64,000 nt of DNA from Motacilla alba alba. Lineage: Eukaryota > Chordata > Aves > Passeriformes > Motacillidae. Numbering within the stretch: position 1 is the stretch's first letter; each line of letters opens with the position of its first letter. Where the stretch lies: positions 28,920,911 to 28,984,910 of the forward strand of contig NC_052046.1 in the NCBI RefSeq assembly GCF_015832195.1, given 5' to 3'. A program made the translations under genes and the position numbers. Of the stretch, positions 12,469 through 23,611 are shown piece by piece. A model generated the notes under the pieces. That model made no database searches. It was not told the origin of the DNA and saw nothing but the letters and a program-made list of their open reading frames with translations.

Positions 12469-14093
12469 TGAGAGGACTGGATGTCTTATCTTCCACACTT
12501 TGCAGAGTAGAAAGTTTTTCAAACATTTGATGCTATTACTGTCTTGGTGAAATTTCTGATGATAGTCTCATGTATAAATTATCCAGAAATATGTCAAAAG
12601 CCTCCCAGTACTTTTAAGTGAGCGGGTTGTGTCTATGTCCTAGAAGGACTGTAAGACAAAAGTGGATTCACTTAGTGTTTAGACTCTATTATAACACAAT
12701 ATGGATTAAAAGTTAGGGCAAATGCCATTTTTGAGGATGAAACCCTACACAATGCTGTTGACTTTTATTTTGAATTCACAGAATTAAAGATGAAAGTGAG
12801 AGAGGAAGACAAAAGCTCCATTAGCTTAAAGAAGTCACCTCCTGTCCATGAATTGTGCTTCTTACAAACACATATTCTGGTGCAGCCTGGTTTTAAATGT
12901 GCCAGTGGGCTAGGATACCTCAGTGCTGCTAACTGGCTTACAAGAACCAACACTGTGGAACTAAAAAAAAAGTTTGATTTCTGATCTTTAATTAGATTTT
13001 TGTAATTCACACTGACTTGACTGCAACAAGACTTGGTGATATTTTTCAGCTTTCATTCAACCTCTTCTGATTCTCGTCAACTTTTACCTATGTATGATGC
13101 AGAAGAGGTCTGCAAGCCTACAAATATAAAGTTCTATGTATTATAAACTGTTACATATAGTTTAAAAAACATATTAATGGCAAATGGGCTGTCAGAAATA
13201 TGGAATATTCTAAAACCAAAAAAACAGTCAAAAGAAGAAATAATGCATGACAAATAGGAACACGTGAAGAAACCCCTTTTCAGTTCTCCAAAATTCATCT
13301 CTTGTTTGCTTTCATTTCCCAATATAACATTTACACAAAATGCATTACTTTGAGCAAGCATTCAGCATCACTGAAGAATTGTTTTGAGCTTTCAGCAATA
13401 AAATTTATCTTGCATGAAGTTAGAATTCTGTTTTCAACGTGACTTTATCAGAAAAATATGTTGCACTAGCGTCATAATTTGTAGTGATGTGGTATCTGTA
13501 ATGATAACATTATTAAGTAAGCAGTAGAAATTCTAATCAAACAGAGTAGCCACCTCTTCTTGTCCATAGAACACTTCCAGGGTTTCTTTGGTAACTGTGG
13601 GTACATCAGGTCAGTTATCTATTCCACCCAATTAGATTAAGACTCTCTTCCACACCATGCCCAAATGATCTTCTGTTAGGAGATTATTCCTCTTTGGTGC
13701 AACAGCATACATTAGAGATGAAGTCAAGTATGTCTAGATGGAGCAGTGGAGTTCCATGAAAGCATAACTATTTGAAGTAAGAAACTCCCTGAGCATTAGT
13801 ATGCAATGCTAGTAAACTCTATATATTCTGTATTGCTTTATCTTTTTCTCTATTAAAGAACCCAATCAAACTAGCAAAAAAAAAAACAAACCCAAAAACA
13901 ACCCAATCCCAAACCAAAAAACATAACACTGAAAAATTCTTATTATAGTGTTTTCTAACCTCTAGGGATACATGCAAGCATATATTTTTTGGTCTGTCTT
14001 TTTTTTCCTCTCTAAAGCCTGCAAATTTTATAGAATGAGAGACCCATTTCTTGCTCTATATATGGTTTGAAACTTTCTTATCAGCCTGCTGCA

Positions 14094-14112
14094 TTTTTTT
14101 TTTTTTTTTTTT
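14094..14112. repeat. T(19) homopolymer
   Basis: An uninterrupted run of 19 T. It could be the poly-A tail of a - strand retrocopy whose body would lie at higher coordinates (14113-14354, where a 108-codon - strand frame exists). No parent gene is recognised, so a plain homopolymer is equally possible. Confidence 0.85.
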
Positions 14113-17100
14113 GCTTTGTCTCTTGGGTCCCTGTCTGAGGAAGTGAATTGCGCCCTGAGTCTGTGCACAAAAAAAAATACAGCTTTCTTCTGAAGGCAGC
14201 AAACCGTATATGCCCATTTTTTACCTTGTTTCTTAGGGACAATCAGTACCACTATTACTGTCTTTGAGCCACAAGATTTTTCTGGGGTGCATTTCCAAAC
14301 ACCTCGGACAGTTATTTGAAGTGTAGGAACAGATGGACTTTTTGGACCCATCACATCTAAGAAGTGCCCTTTGTGTAAATGTCTGACAGTCTTATTTTAT
14401 TCCTGACTGTGGAGTGGACCACATCATACAATCCTCCACTAATATCGCTGATATAAGGAATTCCACTTGCAAATGATAGCTTGGAAATATTCTCTCCTAA
14501 ACAAAACCTCTGCATATTCCTCAGACTGAATTAATCAGCTATTCTGAAGGCAGTCATCTGAATTTGGAATATACTCTAAACTTTGGCTTCTCTTTCCTCA
14601 CTCCAGGTAAGTGTTGTCCCAAACCAGCTGAAGAAGGCACAGATTGTGAGCTTTGGGTGTAAAGCAAGGTGTAAAATGAACCTGCTGAACAAAGCTGTAA
14701 ATGCAAATATCCCATGGGAAAATCTTCCCGTGGGCCAGTGTGTCTAGCACAGCAAGAGATACAGAACCTTTTATCTGTTTCAAAACATGGAATCTGACAG
14801 TTACAGATTGCACTTACATTCACACACGTACATACATGCCAAAAGGGAATTTGTCTTTTATACACTAAACAGAGTGGAATACTTTTTAACCCACATTCTT
14901 TAAGGACATGCTTAGAAGATAGCATGCAGGTTTGAAAGAAAATTGTAAAGTGCTCACTGATGCCAGAGAAGGTCTGGGTTTGCCAATACAATCCCTATTT
15001 TGGGGGACAAAAGCTTCTGAGTGAATAATTACTTTGGGAAAAGTTGTGCATAGTCAGCCCTGGATTTTAGAATGAAAACAAAAGGGATATTTTAATGGTT
15101 TTTGCACAAATCATTTCCCTCTTTTGAAGTCATAGATTTTTGTAAACCCTTATTAAAATTTATTACTGGGCAGTAAAGAAACTTTCTGGAAAAACACTTG
15201 GTATTAACTACCTAAAAGTTAATTAACATAAATATCATAATTTTTTAAATAAGGAAAATAAATATTTTAATTAGTCATATGCTAGAAGAAAAGCAGATTG
15301 GTCTTTCACAGATCCCACATGAATTAGTGGGGGAATGGTTACCTATGGCACAAGTAAAGGAGAATAACTAGAAATTCAAAAGGAACATAAACTGAGACCA
15401 TGTTTTAAAAAAAAAATTATGGTTATCATTTTCTGTTTGTCCAGTAATGAGCCAATTAGCACAACATAGCATGGCCTGAGATCATATGCCTTTCTCTCTG
15501 TTGTCTCACCCACCAAAAAGAGCATTTCCCATTGCATATGCATATGTGTTTGCACAGGCACATATCTTCATCTGTTTGACCAGCACTACAGTGATTTAGA
15601 ATATCACAGCTGCAGTAGAATGCTAACATTGCAGCTAATCCCTCAGCCACTCACTTCAGACTGTAAATACATGTCAAAAGCACAAGACAAAACATGTTAG
15701 GATATAAGTCCACAGAAGATGGAGAAAAAATATTATATTCTGCATACTCTTAGTCCTAGTCAGTGTTAAAAATAGCTAGTTTCAATGAAGAGATTATATA
15801 CATGCCCTCTATTCCTGCACCAAATTCAGCTTTTATAAAGGTATGTGGCATGTATGTCCTCATAAGGTGTGTGGAACTATAAAAAAAATATTTACTATCT
15901 GTCTGATAATATTGCCTACAACTTAAGAAGAACTAGACAGGCTTTTTGTATTGTAGGCTGGTTTGCTCCTAGATCTATTCCCAGAACAGACCGAAATGTG
16001 AGGGCTCCTGCAGTACATGTGGATCCAACCATGATACCAAAACTGAAGGAAACAAAATCTGATTCTGATTCGTGATTGAACATACGACATTGGTATTTAG
16101 TCCCTCAACCACTTTTTGGCACGTTGGGGCCACAGTGACAAGTCATTTTCAGAGAGAAAATTGCTTCAAAGGACTGAATATACCAAAGCTGTTCTTAATT
16201 TTTGTTACATGCTGTTCTTTTACAGTCCCCTACAACATCAATATTACTGATGCAGTTTTTAGTGTCTTTGACAAATAGAGGTGTCAAAACCATATGTCTC
16301 ATTAATCCACGGGTGCACAATTAATTTCTTAGTGACTTCCATCCCTTTGAGAATGCTGTGAACAAGCTGTTTCTTCTTACTTGAACCTTGACCTTGTAGC
16401 AGCTTTAGGTTCTTGCCTTTCCTGTTCTGTAATGGTTCACTTAGTTACAAGGTTAGAAAGACAGGTGAGGAAGCATATAGATAGATTACTACTATAGACA
16501 GATAGTAACAGGTGATAGATTTGATCACCCGTTGCAGGGAATTCAAGCAAAGTAGTACTAAGTGAAGGTAGTATCTCAGTCCCACAAAGCAAGATTTAAT
16601 CATTAGGGAAGCATTTGTACTTCTAGCACTCAAAAGATACATCCTGTTGGATGTCTGCAGAAAGAGCTCTTCATTTCTAGATGACCTTTAACCAGTATTT
16701 TGCTGAAGCAAATTATTTTCATTGACCAAAGATTAAAACAAAAAGCCCAAATAACCCAAGAAACTAACAAAAAAACTCAACAAAAATGTTTTATAAAGTT
16801 ATTTCTGATAATGATATAGCCATACAAGCTAGAAACAAAGCAAATTGTCATGTCCTTGGAATAGAAACCTTCAGCTGATATGTGGCTCTTGCTTAGCCCA
16901 CAGTGAATGCATTGTTGTGCTTATATGATAATAATTATTAAAATTATTGAACTCCAGCATAGGTAATGTCAGGCATCAGTCATATGCACCGAGGTTTCTT
17001 ATGAAATGCACAAACTACTGCTTTTTTATAAATATATGGTCTGATAGCCAAGCATCACATTAGCTCTGGAGGCTAGCGTGTTTTGACCACACTGATAAAT

Positions 17101-17518
17101 TACCATTGCCATTCTTGCAGTGGGTGTTTCAGACATAGTGTGGACATGAGGCACTGCTGTGAATGTTTGTATTTACCCATGCAGCTTTTTTGTATATAAT
17201 ACCAAGTGGATTCTCCAGGAACAGTGAAGAAGGTGAAGTGTAACCACAATATATAGCCTTCGTAGTAAATCTCAGAGGATAAATATGCACATTGCCATTC
17301 AGAGAGATGAGAGCTAAAAATGATTGTATTCTAAGTGATATAAAAATTTAAACTTCCTCTCCTCATGCAGACTGAATTACCAGCTCTGTTGTCAATATGT
17401 AGCAGTAACCAGTCTCAATTAGAATCTTAGATGTTTCTTCCTACAGGGTAATTATAGATTGAGCATCAATTACCTCAGGACTTTAATTAAGAAAAAACTG
17501 AACACCTTAGTTCTTACC

Positions 17519-17538
17519 TTTTTTTTTTTTTTTTTTTT
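17519..17538. repeat. T(20) homopolymer
   Basis: An uninterrupted run of about 20 T, without a recognisable element beside it. Confidence 0.85.
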
Positions 17539-17947
17539 GGCCTATGTGCTCACCTCTCTTTAAGTGACGATTTCTGGAAGAGTGCAAAAAATTTTAGGAG
17601 TTGAAGAGCAATCCAGGACAATCATCCCCAGGACTTCCATGAGGTTTTGCTGCATGTAAGTTCATGGTATTACAGAGAAAAAGGGAGTAACTTACTGATT
17701 GCAAGTAACAGAGTGGTTGTGCTTACGGTAGAGTGGAGTCATATATAGCTGCAGTTGTTCTTGGAGTCATGACAGGGAGAAATAATGACCAGAGTTAATG
17801 AAACATGATTTTTTTCTCCACTAGGTCTCGTGGTGACACTATGGTCAACCAGTAGTTATTGCTGATGTGGATTACATAAGCTTCAAGTAAGACAGCTAAG
17901 GAATCCTTTTATGTACATGCCACTGTTTGATTTTAGTGTTCTGTTTA

Positions 17948-18118
17948 TGTGGTGGTTTAGGAATGGTACTCCACAGTCAGCGAGGAGTACCTTTGAGTCC
18001 TGAGACTCTTCAAACCACATGTTGCTTCCTTGTTTCCCCTCTACCTCTGTGGTATGATAGAGAGGACAATTGGAGACACAAAAGGTAAAGATCGTGGGTT
18101 GAGGTAAGAACACACCTG
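17948..18118 (-). mobile_element. Truncated ERVL-like LTR, left piece
   Basis: Starts TGTGGTGGTTTAGGAATGG, the complement of an LTR 3' end, and runs to the 'ttgaggtaagaac' block. The same ordered blocks occur at 18525-18960 (including 'ttggaggcacaaaa' and 'cttgagataagaac') and at 28319-28740. In - strand sense this is the R-U5 end of the 3' LTR, and its U3 portion is missing. Confidence 0.65.
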
Positions 18119-18524
18119 AATCACAAACTCATCTGTAATGTTGCATCTCTTCCCTGATGACCTGAGGTGTCACAGGCAGACCAAGTCAGAAATAATTCGC
18201 CCTTTTGTTGCCAGTCCAGACCCACCTGAGACACTTCAATTCTGGCAGCCTGATCCACCTGTCTGTTGTTACAATGCTCTTCTGTAGCCCATTCTTCTTC
18301 CCTGTCACTTGATAGAGTGGGTTGCAATCTGACTGAGATCTGGAGTGCACACCCTCCAAAAAGGTACAGCGCCTAGGAAAGCAACAATGGGAAAGAATGT
18401 CCTTCTTGCTGGTTGGTGGGGACAACTATTTTGTTGACCACATTCACTGGAATCTGACTATGTCCATCTTGCCATTTTACTCCTAAAAACCAAATTACCT
18501 TGACGTGTACTTTGGTCTTACTTT
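18119..18524 (-). pseudogene. ERVL-like pol relic (integrase N-terminal region)
   Basis: The - strand frame at 18121-18327 (68 codons) resembles the start of a retroviral integrase. It contains the DTSGHQGRDAT segment, in which the histidine belongs to the zinc-binding HHCC module, preceded by a Trp/Leu-rich linker typical of ERVL pol. Sequence further upstream on the - strand (to about 18524) appears to continue pol in other frames with breaks. Only about 400 bp of internal sequence remain between two LTR pieces, so gag and most of pol are deleted. The family is named from remembered resemblance, not a search. Confidence 0.6.
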
Positions 18525-18960
18525 GCTTTGTGGCAATGCTGGCTCCCATTAAAACTTTTCAAACCATGCTGACTCTTGCTCAGTCCCTACTCCATGCCTG
18601 CAGTGGCATAGAGAGAATTGGAGGCACAAAATATAAAGGGCATGGCTTGAGATAAGAACTATTTGCTGGGAACAGCAATGGGATAAGAAAATTACAAGTA
18701 ACAACAATAAAATAATAACAGAATTCTACAAAAGAGATAGAGTGCATACAAAATGCTCACTCCAGAGCCCCTACCCCAACCTGACCACCACTGTACTACC
18801 CTGACAGTAAGAGATTCCTTTCCTTCCACCTCTGACAATGATGTGAGGTGGTATAGAATAACCTCCATGTATAACCTCCTATCCATGGCCTCTCCTGGCT
18901 GCTGCAACCAGGACATTATCCTAATGAAGTATGGTGAGTATGGCAGCAGGGTGAGTAGAA
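18525..18960 (-). mobile_element. ERVL-like LTR, right piece of collapsed provirus
   Basis: This shares an ordered set of blocks with 17948-18118 and 28319-28740 (complements of the U5/R segments). It is in the same orientation as the adjacent pol relic, whose coding sense is -. In that sense it is the 5' LTR. The outer boundary near 18960 is approximate because the end is degraded and no target duplication could be defined. Confidence 0.6.
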
Positions 18961-19769
18961 AAAATGACTCTCTATAATTAAGATGACCTGGCTGAAATAT
19001 CAGAGATGACAAAACATCACAAATAGTAATTCAGATCCTAGTTCAGCCTCAGACTCCTACATTCTTCAAATCAGACTTGATGTTCTCTTTCTGTCCACAG
19101 TGTGAAGAGGCAATGTGATGCCTCCCTACTCCCTTAGGACTCTCTCTATTTCTTCCTCTCCTCTTATTCAAAGAAATTATGTTTGTGGGATTGCTGAGCT
19201 CAGGGGAGCTCTGCCTCTGAGGAGGGAACAACAATCACATAGGGAATTTTTCTCTCCCACAGAGTGGTTTTAAGCAATATTCACCAGGATACAGGATGCA
19301 AAATTGCTGCAGCTTACTTCTTGTAGAGTTCATTAGGCAGCTTCTCATTCTACCATTGATTTTCATCTATTACTCCTGATTTTTTACTGGAGTCACTTAT
19401 TTGATATTGTCAACTTCAGATCTGTGCAAAAAGCATCACACGAGAAGATCTCTCTTCTAAGTTTAACATGATATGTGAGATGATGTTGCATTCTGTTTGC
19501 CAGGTGCCAGAAAACAGCAGACCTCAGTAAACAAATATGATGTCTGTGCATCAGACTTATTTTCAAGAACCTTCAGGTTTAACAACAATAGATACCTTCA
19601 GGCAAACTATCACTCAAAACGTATGGGTTTGGACCAGGCAAAATAAATTTGAAAAAAGATGAAATTAAAAGGACTCCAAAAGACTCTGAGAAAAACTAAT
19701 TTAAAGCCTTTGCAGTTAAAATATTGTTGCACCTATCTGCTATATTAAAACAATGCTGAGCTCCATGTC
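18961..19769. other. Non-coding DNA, no gene seen
   Basis: Nothing recognisable was found. Short open frames lack any domain or splice context. Confidence 0.5.
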
Positions 19770-20015
19770 TCTCTAGTACCAAGGAGCCCAGAACTGGACA
19801 CAACACTCCAGAAGTACCTCACCAGGGACGGGATTCCTTGACCTGCTGTCAATGCTCCTCCTAATGCACCCCAGGATACCACTGGCCTTCTTGACCACTG
19901 GGCCACATTGCTGGATTGTGGACATCTTGTTGTCCACCGGACCCTCAGGTCCTTCATTGCAGAGCTGCTCTCCAGCAGGTCAGCCCCAAGCCCATACTGT
20001 TGCGTAGGCTTAATC
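19770..20015 (-). mobile_element. CR1 LINE fragment, reverse orientation
   Basis: The + strand contains 'gagcccagaactggacacaa' and then 'ctcaccagggac', 'ggccttcttgaccactgggccaca' in pieces, and 'caggtccttcattgcagagct'. These are the complement of a CR1 3'-region subfamily common in birds. Both ends are truncated and no open frame of interest remains. Confidence 0.8.
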
Positions 20016-20336
20016 TGTGTGAAGGGAAGGGAAGAAGGTGATCTTGACAACAAAGACAAACATCCCATGTTTTAATTATTTGTCAGAAATGGTCCTTCTC
20101 TGAGTGCTTGTCAGCGTTATTTGGTATCTTTGAATTTGTGCCTTTTTTTTTTTTTCTCAAGTACAATATTAATCTATAAAAGCATTAGCATGACACTAAT
20201 ATTTTTGCATATTTTATAGCTCAAAAATATCACAGCTTTGTTTTAGGACAGCTGTGGTAGAGAAATGCACTTAATGAAATCCTATGTGTTCCTGAAGCTC
20301 TTTCTGGTTATTTTATTCTCAATTAGGTAAGGTCCT

Positions 20337-21761
20337 TGTCATTGTTTGGCGCTGGTGCAATGCCAGTGCCCCCATGAAAACATATTCTCCCTGGTATCTG
20401 CTGTGAGATGCCATCAGAAACAGAGCAAAGCAGGCCTCTACTTGCGAATAAAGAGAAAAAAAACTTTATTATCTTAGAACTATAATAAAATGAACACACA
20501 CAGAGAGAAAAATGGAAACCTTTCAAAAACATTTCTCCTCCCCCTACTCAATTTCCCACATCATAAAACAAAACCTTAGATCTTTACCCAGTCCATCACC
20601 CTTCAAATAATCAACTCTTAGTCCATCTCCACCCTTCCAACAATCACCTCTCATTTCATCAAGGAGAGAGGAGTCCCTCTTGTGCCACAGGCTCCCCCTG
20701 GAAACACAGCCGAGTCCAGTTGTGTTTCCCCGTCACTCAGCACCACCTTCGTGACTTCCTCCTTCCATGTCCAGTGCTCTCACCACTGCACATGGACCAG
20801 AGCTGCTTTTAGGGTTCCCTTTTCAAGGATGCTTCGCCCAGTTCCAGGAGAAAAATGACAGTCTCTCACTTTTTGGGACACTAGTCCCCCCCAAATTTCA
20901 CCCCCTGGGGCCGAGGGGTCTCGAGAGCACCATCACCTCATCACCTGTCGTCTCTGCTCACATCACTCCTTTGGCACCAAGCCATCGCCTCCCCCTAAAA
21001 TGCAGTCTCTGTATTACAGGAAAAATGTTTCTGTCCATGGCCATACAAGAAAAGTCCAGCCAAAAGCCACTCCATCATCTCCTCCCACCTAGAATTCTTC
21101 TCAACTTCTCTCGGTCCTTCTTCACCTTCACAGCTTTCATTACACTTGTGTATTTCCTCTTACTTTATCCCTGTCTCTCTTCTCCTTCAACTCCCGGAGG
21201 ATCAGCATTTGCAAGGTTTCCAGCATCCCACAGAAGGGTTAAAATCACAGTCTCTACTCGTCCAGAACTCCCACGCTGGCTCTGCCAGGCACTCTTCTCG
21301 CCGCCCCCCCTTCTCCTTCTCGGCCAGGCCAGTGCTATCAAATTTCAAGGTAGCACTGGCAGCTCTCTATCTCTCTATCTCTCCCTCCTGAGAAAGGGGG
21401 GGCTGCCCAATGCCTCTCAGAGTTCTTCCACCCTTCCACCTCTGTAGGGAACTCACTCTCGTCCTGCCGGGGCCAGGGGCCTTCACGCCCCTTCTCTGCC
21501 CAAGGCTCCGGCCTACCTCCCTCCGGCCTCGTGGCTTGCCCTCCCCCGCCCAGCCCGCAGCTGGGCAGGGGAGGTCTGACCTCTCCATCCACCGGAACCA
21601 AGAGAGAGAGTTCTCCTGGGAGTTCCTTGCTTTTAACCCCTGTGTTCTCAGAGGCGTATCCATGTCCTCAATGGCCAAACCAGGTGCCAATATTCACATC
21701 TGAGCACCTATTGCTTTGATCACCACCTCCCAAAAAACTCACTTCCTCTCAAACCAGGACA
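20337..21761 (-). mobile_element. Solo LTR, ~1.4-kb family, copy 2
   Basis: A 1425-bp block begins TGTCATTGTTTGG and ends AAACCAGGACA. It is flanked by the exact pentamer GTCCT at 20332-20336 and 21762-21766. It aligns by eye over its whole length with 7774-9180, with scattered substitutions and small indels. The differing target duplications show a separate integration, not the partner LTR of one provirus. A 226-codon open frame on the + strand (20767-21447) lies antisense to the inferred LTR direction and is frame-shifted in the other copy, so it is not supported as a gene. Confidence 0.9.
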
Positions 21762-21766
21762 GTCCT

Positions 21767-23520
21767 GAAGAACTAGATCTCAGCTGGCCTTGATCCAAGT
21801 GGAATTTTATAACCATTTTCTGATGTTTGGTTTCACTCAAAAGTGTCTGAGATCACCCCCATTTTAAGAAATAGGTAGTACCAGACTTTGTTTAATAACT
21901 GAAGTGCCTTAGAAGACTTAACACTCAGGTTGAAGTCAAAATTTAGTACTAGGGATGCTCCCTTAATAGATCGACAGCTTTTTCAAAAAGAATATGAAAT
22001 TTTTAAAGTTTAAGACTAATATACAATAAATAGATTTAAGTTAATGATGGTACTCATCATTCAGTACTTTTATTAATAAAGCAGCATTATTCATTTGATC
22101 ATGGACACAGGAGCATAACTTGTGACATTTCCTTTTGGGGGGAAAAAAGAAAAGACAGGTGGAAGGTTTATCCAGGAAACCATGGAGAAATAACAAAGAT
22201 CTAGTGAGACACTGGAGATTCACTAAGGAGTTTCTCCTTTCTTATTAATTCAGCAGTGTCTGACAACTAGATTTGAAAGTGAATTTTAATTATACCTTGC
22301 AATCCAAGAATGACTTCTGCAGAACATGCAAGAAATTGCAAAATTCTTCTTTGCTGCAGGGAAGACATGTTTCCAATATGCTACCATTACCTTTTTATTT
22401 GTAGTGTTAGAGGAAAGGAAATGTTACTATGTCCAACTAAAAACACCTGTTACAATAATATGTATTTGATAATAGATATGGTATTGGCTTAAGAAACAGA
22501 AAATGTAGCCTGAACTTGTGTTGAAGACACATGACACTGAAAAAAGAGGTAATTGAAAGATTAAGGAAAACATTGTAGTTTTACAAAGCCATTCCCTTTT
22601 GACTTAAGCATTTCCCTCCTGAGATTTGTGTTTCAGTTTGTATCATTGACAGTCATGGTACAGTTTTTTTTTTTGTTTTTTTTTTTTAAAGAAGTTAAAA
22701 TATGGCAATGAAAGTGAATTTAGCTTTTACATACTGAAGCATTTATAGCCCAGAGGAGTTTAATAATGTTCAATTCTCAATCTACCTCAACGATTATCTT
22801 GGTCCAGCTACTTTTAGAGCAAGGAAGCAAGATTACATGAAACTCATTAGGGACACATAATTCTCAAGCATTTTGGAAGTACAGAAAAGGCTTCCACACT
22901 CCCAGGTAACTTTGCTGAGCATAAGAGGGTGAAAATACTGAGTCTAATCAATTCTTTTTCATCCTTACCGAGGAAATATCAGAAGCAAAAAATAATTTAG
23001 TCTACTTTCTCAAACCATAATCAACAAGAAAAGAGGGGCAACATTTTTTTCATCTGCCTAGTCTGGGAAATTTAACATCAGCTCTGGCAAGGCAATACAA
23101 GCAGGAGTATGAACCATTCTGACAGAGAAATCAATGTTTCTAATAGATTAATAATCTGTGATCAATAATCAGGCTCTGCTTGTTCTGTCTTAGACCTGTA
23201 TAAACTCAGGAGAGAGACAGGCAGGAAGGTATGTGTAGGTACTGAAGTTCACTTCATGCCAGTCAGAAGTCCTTTAGCTTGTGTAATTTGAGACAGATTA
23301 AGAAGAGAAATACCAGATTTTTGCTGAGTCAAAAGCAAGTCTAAGGCTCCAAATCCTGATTCTGTTTGGGTTTTTGCTTAATCCAAAATCCATTTCTTCT
23401 AACATACTTACCTATATAACATATGATTAATTCTTAATAAAAAAGGACTGAAAAGTGAGCATTTTCTATGTCTGTCTCAAAATGACAACTTTTTTCACAC
23501 CTCCATTATTTAAATAGAAA
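21767..23520. other. Non-coding AT-rich DNA
   Basis: No gene or clear transposon is visible. An interrupted T tract (T11, G, T12) lies near 22664-22687. Confidence 0.55.
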
Positions 23521-23527
23521 AGTAAAA

Positions 23528-23611
23528 TTCTTCTTCTTCTTCTTCTTCTTCTTCTTCTTCTTCTTCTTCTTCTTCTTCTTCTTCTTCTTCTTCTTTTTCT
23601 TCTTCTTCTTT
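23528..23611. repeat. (TTC)n / (GAA)n microsatellite
   Basis: Twenty-two uninterrupted TTC units span 23528-23593. One T-rich interruption follows and then about four more TTC units. It is pure pyrimidine on one strand, the class of repeat known to form triplex DNA. Confidence 0.97.

Larger units (their letters stand above)
9186..17947. other. Long non-coding stretch, no gene seen
   Basis: About 8.8 kb without a recognisable exon, RNA gene or well-preserved transposon. It contains an AT-rich segment with TATT-type repeats (12436-12468), A/C-rich low complexity near 13875-13925, and T runs at 14094-14112 and 17519-17538. An open frame of 145 codons lies on the - strand at 14554-14991; it shows no domain, no splice logic and no similarity I recognise. 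Confidence 0.55.
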
